Assembly: GCA_022799035.1 (NCBI GenBank)
Contig: JAAWNQ010000015.1
Span: 1-50,755, forward strand
DNA length: 50,755 nucleotides
Source: Oscillospiraceae bacterium
GTDB taxonomy: Bacteria > Bacillota > Clostridia > Oscillospirales > Oscillospiraceae
Reading direction: 5' to 3'
Shown here: one piece after another, positions 41,877 to 48,831 of the stretch
Position numbering within the stretch: position 1 is the first letter of the stretch
Layout of the letters: each line of letters begins with the position of its first letter
Program-made: the position numbers and the translations under genes
Notes under the pieces: generated by a model
What the model was told of the DNA's origin: nothing
Database searches by the model: none
Seen by the model: the letters and a program-made list of their open reading frames with translations, nothing else

Positions 41877-43463
41877 TTACCCACACAACAGCCCCAAGTC
41901 ATCAGAGAAGTTGTATGTGATCTCCACATGGTCCTCATAGACCAGGATCTCCTTAATGGTTTCGGCTACGGTGGCCCGGTCAAGCTGGGTCAGCTTGCCC
42001 AGCTTGAGCAGCTCTGCAATCCAGGGAGATTCTGTGGGACTCTCCTCCCGGATCCGCAGGCGCTCCAGTTGAGTACTCAGCCGATCCTCCTGACTCTGAT
42101 AGTCTTCCCGGTAACGCAGATAATCCTCCTTGCTGATTAGCCCGTCCTTGTAGTCCTCGTATGCCTCTTTCCGAAGCCGCCGCACTCGATTTAGGCTACC
42201 TTGTAGGCGTGCTGTTTCTACTTTCTGATCCGAGGACTTTGCATCCTTCTGGGCCTCCTGAGCCATGGCATGCAAGTCCTCTACAGAGGCAATAATCTTG
42301 TTGAGATCGTCCAGCACCATTTGCTCCAGATCCCGGTGAGCGATTCCATGCCGGGTACAGACGCCGGGCCCATATCGCTTGTAAGAGCCACAGCAATAGT
42401 AGACGCCGCCAGAATGGTTGGTCTTGCTCATGGCTCGTCCGCAATCGCCGCAGCGAAGAAAGCCAGCGAAAGGGCTCACATTCTGCTCAAAATCCAACGT
42501 GCGGGTGTCCCGTTGCAAAAGGGATTGTACCCGCTCCCACTGCTCCGGTTCGATGATAGCCTCATGGGTCCCCTCTACCACCGTCCACTGCTCCCGGGGG
42601 AGCTGCCTGGCCTTGCCGTGCATCCCCTGCCGGGGGGCTCGGCCCTGCTCCATCCGTCCGGCGTACATCTGATTTTTCAAAATACGGTGGATGGTGGCGT
42701 AGGTCCAGTAGGAGGTACCGCCCAATTTTTGGCCGTTGTGGTACTTTTCTCCGTTCAGACGTTTGTACTCGCTGGGACAAGGAATTTTTTCCTCATTTAA
42801 CATTTTTGCGATTCGGATTTTTCCCATACCCTGTTCATACAGGGCAAAGATTCGCCGTACCACTGCTGCGGCAGGGGGATCAACGAGGAGCTTGTTGTGA
42901 TCCTCCGGATTTTTTCGATATCCATAGGAGGCAAAAGCCCCGACAAACTCCCCATTCTGTTGCTTGACCTGGAAAGAACTGCGGACCTTTCGAGAAATAT
43001 CCCGGGCATACTGCTCGTTGACCACGTTTTTCACGGGAAGAGTGATGTCATAGGCACCCTTCTCACTGTCGATGGCATCCCCCAGAGCGATAAAGCGGAC
43101 CCCCTGTTCTGGGAACCATCGCTCCAGGTAGTAGCCCATATCGATGTAATTTCGGCCAAATCTGGACAGGTCTTTGACTACGACACAGTTGACCCTGCCA
43201 GCCTTGATGTCCTCCACCATCCGCTGAAAATCTGGACGATTGAAGTTATAGCCGGTATGGCCGTCATCGACATAGACATCGGCCAACTCCATTTGGGCCT
43301 GTCCGGCTAAAAATCGCTCCAGGAGTTTCCGCTGGTTGGCAATGCTGTCACTCTCCGGCTTGTCTCCGTCATCCCGGGACAGCCGGGCGTACAAGGCGGT
43401 ACGCCAGACCGCCTTGTCGTTCCCAGCCTGTTGGCTCCCGGGTATTCGCTTGGTACGAGCCAT
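41877..43463 (-). CDS. Large serine recombinase (integrase/excisionase)
   Basis: A 528-aa site-specific recombinase. The resolvase domain (about 20-165) has the catalytic Ser29 in YARLSRDDG and KDLSRFGRNYIDMGYYLE. A recombinase domain (about 180-300) has PAAAVVRRIFALYEQGMGKIRIAKMLN. The zinc ribbon is CGDCGRAM ... YYCCGSYKRYGPGVC (about 350-385), then a coiled coil (about 410-470). It cuts and rejoins attP/attB with 2-bp overlaps, as in Tn4451/Tn5397-type elements. AAAGGAGG precedes the ATG. It lies at the left end of the element and reads toward the pdaB junction. Confidence 0.94.
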   Translation of the reverse strand: MARTKRIPGSQQAGNDKAVWRTALYARLSRDDGDKPESDSIANQRKLLERFLAGQAQMELADVYVDDGHTGYNFNRPDFQRMVEDIKAGRVNCVVVKDLSRFGRNYIDMGYYLERWFPEQGVRFIALGDAIDSEKGAYDITLPVKNVVNEQYARDISRKVRSSFQVKQQNGEFVGAFASYGYRKNPEDHNKLLVDPPAAAVVRRIFALYEQGMGKIRIAKMLNEEKIPCPSEYKRLNGEKYHNGQKLGGTSYWTYATIHRILKNQMYAGRMEQGRAPRQGMHGKARQLPREQWTVVEGTHEAIIEPEQWERVQSLLQRDTRTLDFEQNVSPFAGFLRCGDCGRAMSKTNHSGGVYYCCGSYKRYGPGVCTRHGIAHRDLEQMVLDDLNKIIASVEDLHAMAQEAQKDAKSSDQKVETARLQGSLNRVRRLRKEAYEDYKDGLISKEDYLRYREDYQSQEDRLSTQLERLRIREESPTESPWIAELLKLGKLTQLDRATVAETIKEILVYEDHVEITYNFSDDLGLLCG

Positions 43464-43498
43464 CTGGCGTACCTCCTTTCTTTTGTATTCTTATGATA

Positions 43499-43639
43499 TT
43501 ATGCGACTGCTCCGTGAGCTTTGAGAAGGTTACGAACTGCATCGTGACACTTACGCTCACCAGCAAAAATGCGCTGAACATAAAAATATTTCAGATGATT
43601 AAGATTTTCCCCATAAGACTTGTTTCTTTGCTTGCTCAT
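43499..43639 (-). CDS. Small basic protein upstream of the recombinase (46 aa)
   Basis: MSKQRNKSYGENLNHLKYFY and VQRIFAGERKCHDAVRNLLK form a short basic, probably helical protein. GAGGGG lies 11 nt upstream. It ends 35 nt before the recombinase and is driven by the same promoter (43742-43770), so it may be a directionality or control factor; no family is recognised. Confidence 0.55.
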   Translation of the reverse strand: MSKQRNKSYGENLNHLKYFYVQRIFAGERKCHDAVRNLLKAHGAVA

Positions 43640-43741
43640 ATTGATATCACCCCTCTTTTCCTTATGCCGTAAGATGTTCAAAAAGAACTGTGGCAAATCG
43701 AATTGACTTTTTCTTTGTTTTTTACTTCGTATTCTATCTTA

Positions 43742-43770
43742 GATATACGGTGTTTCTTAAAAAAAGTCAA
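43742..43770 (-). promoter_or_regulatory. Element-type promoter E (recombinase operon)
   Basis: Minus strand TTGACT (43770-43765), 17-nt spacer ending GAAACACCG, TATATC (43747-43742). It matches five other promoters of the element. The transcript starts near 43735 with ATACGAAGTAA. Confidence 0.75.
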
Positions 43771-44015
43771 ACGAGGAGCAATTTCCCGCTTATTCTTGTC
43801 AAATTGCGGATAGAGTGACTGATATTAGTAAAGCTGTTGATAGTAGAACTGTTGATAGTAGTGTCCTGTTTTTCCGTGTCCGATTTTTCCATGTCCGGTT
43901 TTGCCGTGTCCGGTTTCACCATGTCCGATTTCACCGTGTCCGGTTTTTTACCGTGCGGTCGCATCCCTTCTAAATCAATGGAATCCACCGTGTCCTGTTT
44001 TTTACCGTGCGGCAA
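43767..44015 (-). CDS. Repeat-coded short ORF (uncertain)
   Basis: An open frame of 82 codons from a TTG, 18 nt after the tyrosine recombinase gene. Its middle is pentapeptide repeats (KPDTV-KSDMV-KPDTA-KPDME-KSDTE-KQDT), encoded by 15-bp DNA repeats. This resembles low-complexity linkers of replisome-organiser proteins, so it may be a remnant. No good ribosome site and the other strand is also open, so expression is doubtful. Confidence 0.3.
   Translation of the reverse strand: MPHGKKQDTVDSIDLEGMRPHGKKPDTVKSDMVKPDTAKPDMEKSDTEKQDTTINSSTINSFTNISHSIRNLTRISGKLLLV
43861..44012. repeat. 15-bp tandem repeats and a 25-bp direct repeat
   Basis: Six consecutive 15-bp units (43861-43950) with consensus RTGTCCGRTTTYDCC. 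The block ACCGTGTCC-N-GTTTTTTACCGTGCGG occurs at 43933-43958 and again near 43987-44012. There is no spacer variety and no cas gene, so it is not CRISPR. Confidence 0.8.
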
Positions 44016-44033
44016 AGCCGATGTACCTGTCTG

Positions 44034-45005
44034 CTATCGCATATAGTTGGCCACTGTGACATCGGCTCGCCAGTGGGCCAGGTGAAATACACTGACCGCC
44101 ATCAGGGCTACCCGGTCATAGCGCAACGCCCGGTCGTTGGCCGCCATGCTCCTACGAATTGACTTGCGGGTAAAATAAGGTGTGTCCAGACGGCACATAT
44201 CCTTACTTTTCCTCCAGTCCTTCCCGGCCTCTGCGAAGGCTTGTTTAAGAGCCTGAATCAGCTCTTGGCGGTAGGTAGGGCTCTCCTCCATCCGCTCCAC
44301 ATAGCGGAGGTACATTTCTTGGGCCTGTTCCCGGCGAAGGAGATGCAAATTGAGTTTGTTGGTCATATCTTCCCGGCGGAAGACCAGCTCATCGGAGGCG
44401 ATATCACTAAAGCAGGCCTTGACCGCAGGTGCATCCTCGGCATCCACCAGCTGCCATTGCTCCCGGCCTCCTTTGCCTTGCAACACATGGACATAATATC
44501 GCCCATCCCTGCATACCAGATCCCGGCCCCGAAGCCGGGCATACTCTGCCCGGCGTAGGCCCACCACCCGGGCAAAATCCACCAGCCGCTGATAGCGGGC
44601 ATCAGCCATATTCCCATCGTGCCGCTCTGTCATGCTGGCAGCTTCCTCCCGCCCCTTGCGAGGGGCGGAGTCTCGCAGGGGCTTGCTGTAGTCCTCCATC
44701 CGCAGATCGAAGGCCTTGCAAAGCGCCGCCAACGCCGTATGCACTGTATAGGGTGATTTGCCCTGAGTTACAAGATCATCCAAGTACTCTTGGACGTAGG
44801 TCACCGCCTCGGCCTCCTTGGCCCGAGATTTGACCCCATGATCCCGCAGCCAAGCGGCGAACAAGTCTACCTGTTGGAGATAGGTTTTGAGTGTGCCCTG
44901 GCTGTGGATATACAGGTGCTGGGGATCTTGCATTTTGGGCATACCTCGCCCCCGACGGTACATATCGTGTAGTTTGGTTTCCATTCGATTTTTCAAGCTG
45001 GCCAT
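44034..45005 (-). CDS. Tyrosine recombinase (phage-integrase family)
   Basis: A 323-aa recombinase. An N-terminal SAM-like core-binding domain (TLKTYLQQVDLFAAWLRDHG, about 38-120) precedes the catalytic domain. Candidate catalytic residues are Arg in VGLRRAEYARLRGRDL, Lys in LQGKGGREQ, an HxxR in LNLHLLRREQ, His in HLAHWRADVT and Tyr in VANYMR at the very C-terminus. About 80 residues separate the HxxR from the last His, longer than usual. AGGAGG lies 8 nt before the ATG at 45005; the in-frame codon 36 nt upstream lacks one. The second recombinase of the element; it may act on dimers, cassettes or another att site. Confidence 0.88.
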   Translation of the reverse strand: MASLKNRMETKLHDMYRRGRGMPKMQDPQHLYIHSQGTLKTYLQQVDLFAAWLRDHGVKSRAKEAEAVTYVQEYLDDLVTQGKSPYTVHTALAALCKAFDLRMEDYSKPLRDSAPRKGREEAASMTERHDGNMADARYQRLVDFARVVGLRRAEYARLRGRDLVCRDGRYYVHVLQGKGGREQWQLVDAEDAPAVKACFSDIASDELVFRREDMTNKLNLHLLRREQAQEMYLRYVERMEESPTYRQELIQALKQAFAEAGKDWRKSKDMCRLDTPYFTRKSIRRSMAANDRALRYDRVALMAVSVFHLAHWRADVTVANYMR

Positions 45006-45214
45006 AATATCCTCCTGATTTATGCGCCAAAAGCGTGGCACCCGCCCCCGACCTCTGTGGCCGTGTTAAGAGAGTAGCAATTTCGCCCATTGGGGCCGCC
45101 GTTGCAATCCGACGTGGAGCTTGGTCATGCGTTTAGATCAGTTCTTTTCCTTTCTCCTGCATCACCTCCTTTCTTGTCTGATTACCCCTAAGGACTTACA
45201 TTAGGGACTTAGAG

Positions 45215-45262
45215 CTACATGGTTATTTTCCATCGCTCTCGCTTCGCAAAATAACCATGTAG
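45215..45262 (-). repeat. Inverted repeat in the leader of the tyrosine recombinase
   Basis: 15-bp perfect arms (CTACATGGTTATTTT and complement) with an 18-nt loop, between the leader-RNA terminator and the recombinase gene. A possible recombination site or RNA structure. The rest of 45006-45300 shows no supported gene. Confidence 0.6.
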
Positions 45263-45300
45263 CGGCCCGGATAGCCTTGGCAGGCAATCGTTTTAGGGCG

Positions 45301-45420
45301 TAAAAATGCCAGAGACCACCATTTGTGTCTCTGGCTCTGTGTGTGGTATGGGGCAAAGATGCGTTGCCTGTTGTTCTTGCCTCATACAGTCTTCGTTTCC
45401 TTTGGTTACTTCATATTTGT
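45301..45420 (-). ncRNA. Candidate small RNA F (about 120 nt)
   Basis: Promoter F (45427-45455) leads into about 85 nt of leader, starting ACAAATATGAAGTAACC, and then a strong terminator: GCCAGAGAC/GTCTCTGGC with a 10-nt loop followed by ATTTTTA (45335-45301). It contains only the minimal ORF ATG-AAG-TAA. It could be a free small RNA or an attenuator upstream of the tyrosine recombinase. Confidence 0.6.
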
Positions 45421-45426
45421 ATTTAC

Positions 45427-45455
45427 TATATACGGTATTTCCGCCCAAACGTCAA
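45427..45455 (-). promoter_or_regulatory. Element-type promoter F
   Basis: Minus strand TTGACG (45455-45450), 17-nt spacer ending GAAATACCG, TATATA (45432-45427). Its -35 box overlaps the T-run of the upstream XRE terminator. Confidence 0.75.
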
Positions 45456-45486
45456 AAAATGGCCTCCGGCTACTGCCGGGGGCCAT
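45454..45486 (-). terminator. Terminator of the XRE gene
   Basis: ATGGCCTCCGGC-like stem with a TACT loop and, on the minus strand, a six-T tail that runs straight into promoter F. Confidence 0.8.
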
Positions 45487-45500
45487 TATCTTGTCAAATT

Positions 45501-45731
45501 TTAATCCTCTTCAACGAGCTTGCTGAGGGGAACTTGCAGGGCATCAGCAATCCTAAAGAGGCTTTCCAGGCTGATCCCCATCATCACTCCTGGAGCCTCC
45601 ACCTGAGCAAGAAAAACGGTGGACAGTTTGACCTGCTCTGCCAGTTGCTCCTGGGTCAATCCCGCCTTTTTACGGTAGTAGGCGATTTTCAGACCAAGTG
45701 TACGGTATCGCTCGGGGTAATCAGTCTTCAT
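45501..45731 (-). CDS. XRE-family transcriptional regulator
   Basis: A 76-aa protein that is almost entirely a helix-turn-helix domain: LGLKIAYYRKKAGLTQEQLAEQVKLSTVFLAQVEAPGVMMGISLESLFRIADALQVPLSKL. Such proteins are typical repressors of mobile elements. The ATG at 45731 follows AAAGGA by 10 nt; an in-frame GTG 9 nt upstream is an alternative. It is divergent from lepB with an 11-bp-arm operator between them, and is a candidate regulator of that unit or of the shared promoter family. Confidence 0.85.
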   Translation of the reverse strand: MKTDYPERYRTLGLKIAYYRKKAGLTQEQLAEQVKLSTVFLAQVEAPGVMMGISLESLFRIADALQVPLSKLVEED

Positions 45732-45798
45732 AGGCAACACATCCTTTATGATATGTTACCATTTTGACCGCTATATGAACATTTGGCATTTCGCTATT

Positions 45799-45821
45799 TA
45801 TATATGGTAATACCATATATA
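45799..45821. promoter_or_regulatory. Operator palindrome between the XRE gene and lepB
   Basis: TATATATGGTA-A-TACCATATATA: 11-bp arms around one A. A half site ATATGGTA recurs at the lepB -10 box. It lies just upstream of the lepB -35 box. Confidence 0.7.
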
Positions 45822-45825
45822 ACAC

Positions 45826-45854
45826 TTGAAAAAATTGCAAAAATATGGTATAAT
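45826..45854 (+). promoter_or_regulatory. lepB-SLH promoter
   Basis: TTGAAA (45826-45831), 17-nt spacer, TATAAT (45849-45854). Confidence 0.8.
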
Positions 45855-45901
45855 AGAAATATCAAAAGAAAGGAGGTCCTACTATAAATCACGTCAATGA
45901 A

Positions 45902-46456
45902 ATGCCTGATACTGGTAAAGACAAGAAGGATGTGTCTCTGCTGGAGTTTGCCAAGATCATCGCACGCTATGTCATCCTTGGCGTGATGATTTTCCTATGC
46001 GTGGTAGCCTATGTGGGAAGGTTTGCCGTAGTCGATGGTAGGTCTATGGAGCCCTCACTGCATAACTTCGACGTCGTTATTGTTTCCCGGAGCGTAAAGG
46101 ATCTGGAGAGAGGCGACGTGATTGTATATACCATGCAAAATCGTGATTCCGCTCAGGAAGGGGATAACATGCAGCGGATCAAGCGGGTCATCGGACTGCC
46201 TGGAGATGTGGTCGAGGTGGACGAGAATACCTCTGCGGTGTGCGTGAACGGAGAGCCTCTGGAAGAGGACTACATCATAGAGGGGCGTTCCAGGACAAGT
46301 GACATGACTGGGCCTGTGACAGTTCCTGAGGGCTACTGCTTCGTTCTTGGCGATAACCGTCCTCATAGTGTGGATAGTCGTCACGACCAGAACGGACTGG
46401 TTTCTTTTGATGAGATCGATGGGAAGATGCTTTTCCACCTTTTGTCCTGGCAGTGA
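45902..46456 (+). CDS. lepB: Type I signal peptidase
   Basis: A 184-aa signal peptidase. One membrane anchor (about 19-40), then box B VDGRSMEPSL with nucleophile Ser48, box D QRIKRVIGLPGD with general-base Lys94, and box E VLGDNRPHSVDSR. It removes signal peptides outside the membrane. The nearest ATG (45902) is 25 nt from the strong AGGAGG at 45871-45876; an in-frame ATA at 45884 has ideal spacing, so a rare AUA start is possible, adding six residues. The only other gene before the next terminator encodes a secreted SLH protein, its likely substrate. Confidence 0.92.
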   Translation: MPDTGKDKKDVSLLEFAKIIARYVILGVMIFLCVVAYVGRFAVVDGRSMEPSLHNFDVVIVSRSVKDLERGDVIVYTMQNRDSAQEGDNMQRIKRVIGLPGDVVEVDENTSAVCVNGEPLEEDYIIEGRSRTSDMTGPVTVPEGYCFVLGDNRPHSVDSRHDQNGLVSFDEIDGKMLFHLLSWQ

Positions 46457-46496
46457 GGTGTGAATACACCTATAAGAGATGAGAGGCTAATCTCTT
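46456..46496 (+). promoter_or_regulatory. Paired small hairpins in the lepB-SLH gap
   Basis: AGGTGT-GAAT-ACACCT (46456-46471) and AAGAGAT-N9-ATCTCTT (46474-46496). No strong T-run follows; they may set the ratio of the two products by mRNA processing. Confidence 0.4.
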
Positions 46497-46526
46497 AAAA
46501 TAATCTAAAAAAGCGAGGTAATTTGT

Positions 46527-47816
46527 ATGGAAGGGAAGAAGTACAGAGTACTGAACATCATGCTGTGTGCATGTTTGTTGATCGGGCTCTTTTCTGGTAT
46601 CCAGACCCCCAAAGCGGCTGTTGATGATGACCGGTATCAGGTCATCTACGACAAGTTTGAGGAGCTACACCGAACTCCGCCTATGGCTCCCAGCAAGGTC
46701 TATGAGGAGTATGGGGACATGAATGGTGATTACTACGTGATCGCCATGGAAGAGAACCTGATGCGCCTGAGCGGGAACTCCGATGTGAGAGCGGTAGATC
46801 TGATTGTCATTAACGACAATCTGAAAAAGAACGGCTCTCTGCCGGAAGCTCTCCGGAAGAGCCTTCGGGAAGACATCAAGGAATACGGCTTGGATTGCAC
46901 TATGCCCAACGACCCTGATTTCATCGACGGTACAGCGGAGACGCCGAAGCCCACTGGATCCTTGAACAACAGCGGGGGAACGACCGGTGGGGATTCTGCC
47001 GTGATCGACATGATGGAGAAGGAGCATGAGTATCTGGAGAACAATCCCCAGGGAACCCCTGCTCCCACTGAGCCTGAGAAGCCCGTGAACACCACGTTTG
47101 ATGACGTGGATCCTGACGCTTGGTACGCTGACGCTGTGGCAGCAATGGTAGAAGCTGGTCTGCTCAAAGGCAAGGACGACGGGCTGTTTCACCCTGATGA
47201 CATCATCACCGTTGCCGAGTGGTGTACCCTGATCCACCGGATCACCTACAAGGATCCTTGGCTTACTGAGGGTAAGTATATTCAGGTGAGCACACATTAC
47301 GATCATTGGGCTGCATCTCAGATTGCAAGAGCCAATATGCATGGTCTAACTGAGATGTATTTGGCAACCGATGTCTATCCTGAAGGTGGGAAGGTTTGGG
47401 ACGCCATTGCCCAGCGTGGGGAGGCCATCACGGCCGTAGTCCGGATTCGGGAGAAGATGGAATTGGGGTTGTATGCTGACTCTTCCAATCATCCTGGTGT
47501 TGTGATGGGTGATGGTGATTGGACCTGGGATAAGATCCCTGATGGTGAGATTATTCTTAACGGGGTGGAACCTCGGAGAATCACAACCATGGGAGATGGT
47601 TCTCAGGTAAAGGTTTTCCAAAGCACTCATTATTGGAATGCCCAGGACATTCTGAATGCCTACAATTTAGGCATTATTGATGGGGTGGACTCAGCAGGAA
47701 CCTGCAACCCCACTGGAACCATGACCCGTGCTCAGGCTTGCCAGATGATCTATAACGCTGGCCTGGCCCGGAATGTTGGCCTTTACGGTGGTAGCTCCAG
47801 CGGTGGCATCATGTAA
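46527..47816 (+). CDS. Secreted SLH-domain surface protein
   Basis: A 429-aa exported protein. Signal peptide MEGKKYRVLNIMLCACLLIG and on to about residue 31. Residues 35-175 are polar and unrecognised, with a Pro/Thr-rich linker (GTPAPTEPEKPVN). Three SLH-like units follow: FDDVDPDAWYADAVAAMVEAGLLKGKDDGLFHPDDIITVAEWC (about 191-235), one around HYDHWAASQIARANMHGL, and AQDILNAYNLGIIDGVDSAGTCNPTGTMTRAQACQMIYNAGL near the end. These hold the protein on the wall. Its tail GGSSSGGIM is flexible. It is co-transcribed with its own signal peptidase. Confidence 0.85.
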   Translation: MEGKKYRVLNIMLCACLLIGLFSGIQTPKAAVDDDRYQVIYDKFEELHRTPPMAPSKVYEEYGDMNGDYYVIAMEENLMRLSGNSDVRAVDLIVINDNLKKNGSLPEALRKSLREDIKEYGLDCTMPNDPDFIDGTAETPKPTGSLNNSGGTTGGDSAVIDMMEKEHEYLENNPQGTPAPTEPEKPVNTTFDDVDPDAWYADAVAAMVEAGLLKGKDDGLFHPDDIITVAEWCTLIHRITYKDPWLTEGKYIQVSTHYDHWAASQIARANMHGLTEMYLATDVYPEGGKVWDAIAQRGEAITAVVRIREKMELGLYADSSNHPGVVMGDGDWTWDKIPDGEIILNGVEPRRITTMGDGSQVKVFQSTHYWNAQDILNAYNLGIIDGVDSAGTCNPTGTMTRAQACQMIYNAGLARNVGLYGGSSSGGIM

Positions 47817-47836
47817 TTGATTCTTGGTAAACAAGC

Positions 47837-47875
47837 AAAGCCCCTCTCTGCATATTTGCGGAGAGGGGCTTTATA
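47837..47875 (+). terminator. Terminator of the lepB-SLH operon
   Basis: AAAGCCCCTCTC and complement (12 bp) with a 12-nt loop; T-rich continuation. Confidence 0.85.
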
Positions 47876-47959
47876 TTTCTAATAGCAGTCGTTTATTGTC
47901 GTTTCTGTCGATAATTCCTTTATTTTGTTTTATTCTGGAATCATTCTAAAGGAAAGGAA

Positions 47960-48319
47960 ATGATTCCCATGAAACAAATTCAAGCGGCAATTCTTGAAAT
48001 GTATGGCGGTTTGAGCAGAGAGGAATTTTCTTCCCTTTGCTATGCCATCCATGAAATGCAAGTCCACTTCCCGGATCTACCTCAAATGAAAGAAATCTGT
48101 TGTAGTATCAAGGTAAAAACTCATAAATCATCGGTTGGAGCCGTTTCAAAATGCCTGGAACGGGCAATCCGTCACATTTTTGAATATGGAGACAGAGAAG
48201 TTCTTGGAACCTATCAACGAAGCTGGCTTTATGAGCGGCCATTTCCGAATCAATTTATCCGAACCGTTGCTATTCAGCTTTGGAATGAAAAGGAAGAGAT
48301 TTCTGGACAAGCTGGATAA
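47960..48319 (+). CDS. Lone Spo0A C-terminal (DNA-binding) domain protein
   Basis: A 119-aa protein. Residues 10-85 (LSREEFSSLCYAIHEMQVHFPDL ... KTHKSSVGAVSKCLERAIRHIFEYGDREVLGTY) match the helical Spo0A-C fold with its SxVERAIRHxIE-type recognition helix (SKCLERAIRHIFEYGD). No receiver domain is present, so it cannot be phosphorylated as Spo0A is. It could bind 0A boxes constitutively and change entry to sporulation or control element genes. AAGGAAAGG precedes the ATG; ATG at 47969 is an alternative. Confidence 0.75.
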   Translation: MIPMKQIQAAILEMYGGLSREEFSSLCYAIHEMQVHFPDLPQMKEICCSIKVKTHKSSVGAVSKCLERAIRHIFEYGDREVLGTYQRSWLYERPFPNQFIRTVAIQLWNEKEEISGQAG

Positions 48320-48366
48320 AGAGTATTTTGAAGATATTGGTGGATATATTACTATACGTGCTCATG

Positions 48367-48398
48367 AGCGGGCTCACTTCGGTGGGCCCGCTTTTTTT
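48367..48398 (+). terminator. Terminator after the Spo0A-C gene
   Basis: AGCGGGCTCAC/GTGGGCCCGCT with a TTCG loop and a T-run; promoter A starts right after it. Confidence 0.88.
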
Positions 48399-48400
48399 AT

Positions 48401-48430
48401 TTGCCTAAATTCGAAAAAACACTGTATTAA
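48401..48430 (+). promoter_or_regulatory. Element-type promoter A
   Basis: TTGCCT, 18-nt spacer ending AAAACACTG, TATTAA. The weakest member of the family. Confidence 0.55.
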
Positions 48431-48436
48431 ATAAAT

Positions 48437-48532
48437 TGCAGGGATCGTAGGCGGCTGCTGTAGTGGAACTAACACCCTCAGGCTGTAAGAGGGCGGGAAG
48501 AGCCACCTGCTGCGAATAGATGGCTCTTCTTA
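48437..48532 (+). ncRNA. Candidate small RNA A (about 95 nt)
   Basis: Downstream of promoter A lies GC-richer sequence with two hairpins: CCCTC-N9-GAGGG (48475-48493) and AAGAGCCA...TGGCTCTT (48498-48528), the latter ending CTTCTTAT. No ORF or ribosome site is present. The compact hairpins between terminator and terminator indicate a structured RNA. Confidence 0.55.
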
Positions 48533-48633
48533 TAAAAGTGAGTAAGTTTGCTCTATAGACTATGGGGTTATTCGGATATTCTTCTATAACTATTAAACGA
48601 TATGTCTATATGTTTCTATAGTTCTACATCCCC

Positions 48634-48674
48634 AAATATCTCTCTACACAACGCTGTAGGGAGATATTTTTTAT
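48634..48674 (+). terminator. Terminator ending the 48.53-48.67 kb transcript
   Basis: AAATATCTCTCTACA pairs with TGTAGGGAGATATTT (one wobble), 6-nt loop, followed by T-rich sequence. There is no gene between it and RNA A, so another small RNA may lie at about 48540-48670; it has repeated CTATAG/CTATA motifs, but I find no clear promoter. Confidence 0.75.
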
Positions 48675-48691
48675 ATACTTCGGTTCATTAT

Positions 48692-48720
48692 TTGACGCTT
48701 TTTGAAAAACACCGTATGTA
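48692..48720 (+). promoter_or_regulatory. Element-type promoter B
   Basis: TTGACG (48692-48697), 17-nt spacer ending AAAACACCG, TATGTA (48715-48720). Confidence 0.7.
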
Positions 48721-48726
48721 TATGCA

Positions 48727-48772
48727 GACACGCTAAAAAGTCAGTTTCCGCAAGTATCCATCTGACTTTTTT
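48727..48772 (+). ncRNA. Candidate very short RNA B (about 45 nt)
   Basis: Promoter B is followed after a few nt by the terminator AAAAAGTCAG-N17-CTGACTTTTT (48735-48771), whose T-run merges with the -35 box of promoter C. The product would be little more than a terminator hairpin. Confidence 0.5.
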
Positions 48773-48799
48773 GACGGAAATCTGGAAACACGGTATATA
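48771..48799 (+). promoter_or_regulatory. Element-type promoter C (replisome-organiser gene)
   Basis: TTGACG (48771-48776), 17-nt spacer ending GGAAACACGG, TATATA (48794-48799), 33 nt before the gene start. Confidence 0.75.
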
Positions 48800-48831
48800 A
48801 AGGACAATCGAAAATAAGGAGGAATTTCCCA

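Noticed and set aside
43861..43950. Possible CRISPR array
   Set aside because: The units are contiguous 15-bp tandem repeats without spacers, and no cas genes are nearby.
44776..45090. 104-codon minus-strand frame overlapping the tyrosine recombinase start
   Set aside because: No ribosome site and a basic, Pro/Gly-rich shadow sequence; the recombinase frame is supported by AGGAGG and catalytic motifs.
45306..45767. 153-codon plus-strand frame opposite the XRE gene
   Set aside because: No ribosome site; overlaps the HTH gene, its terminator and RNA F, which explain the region better.
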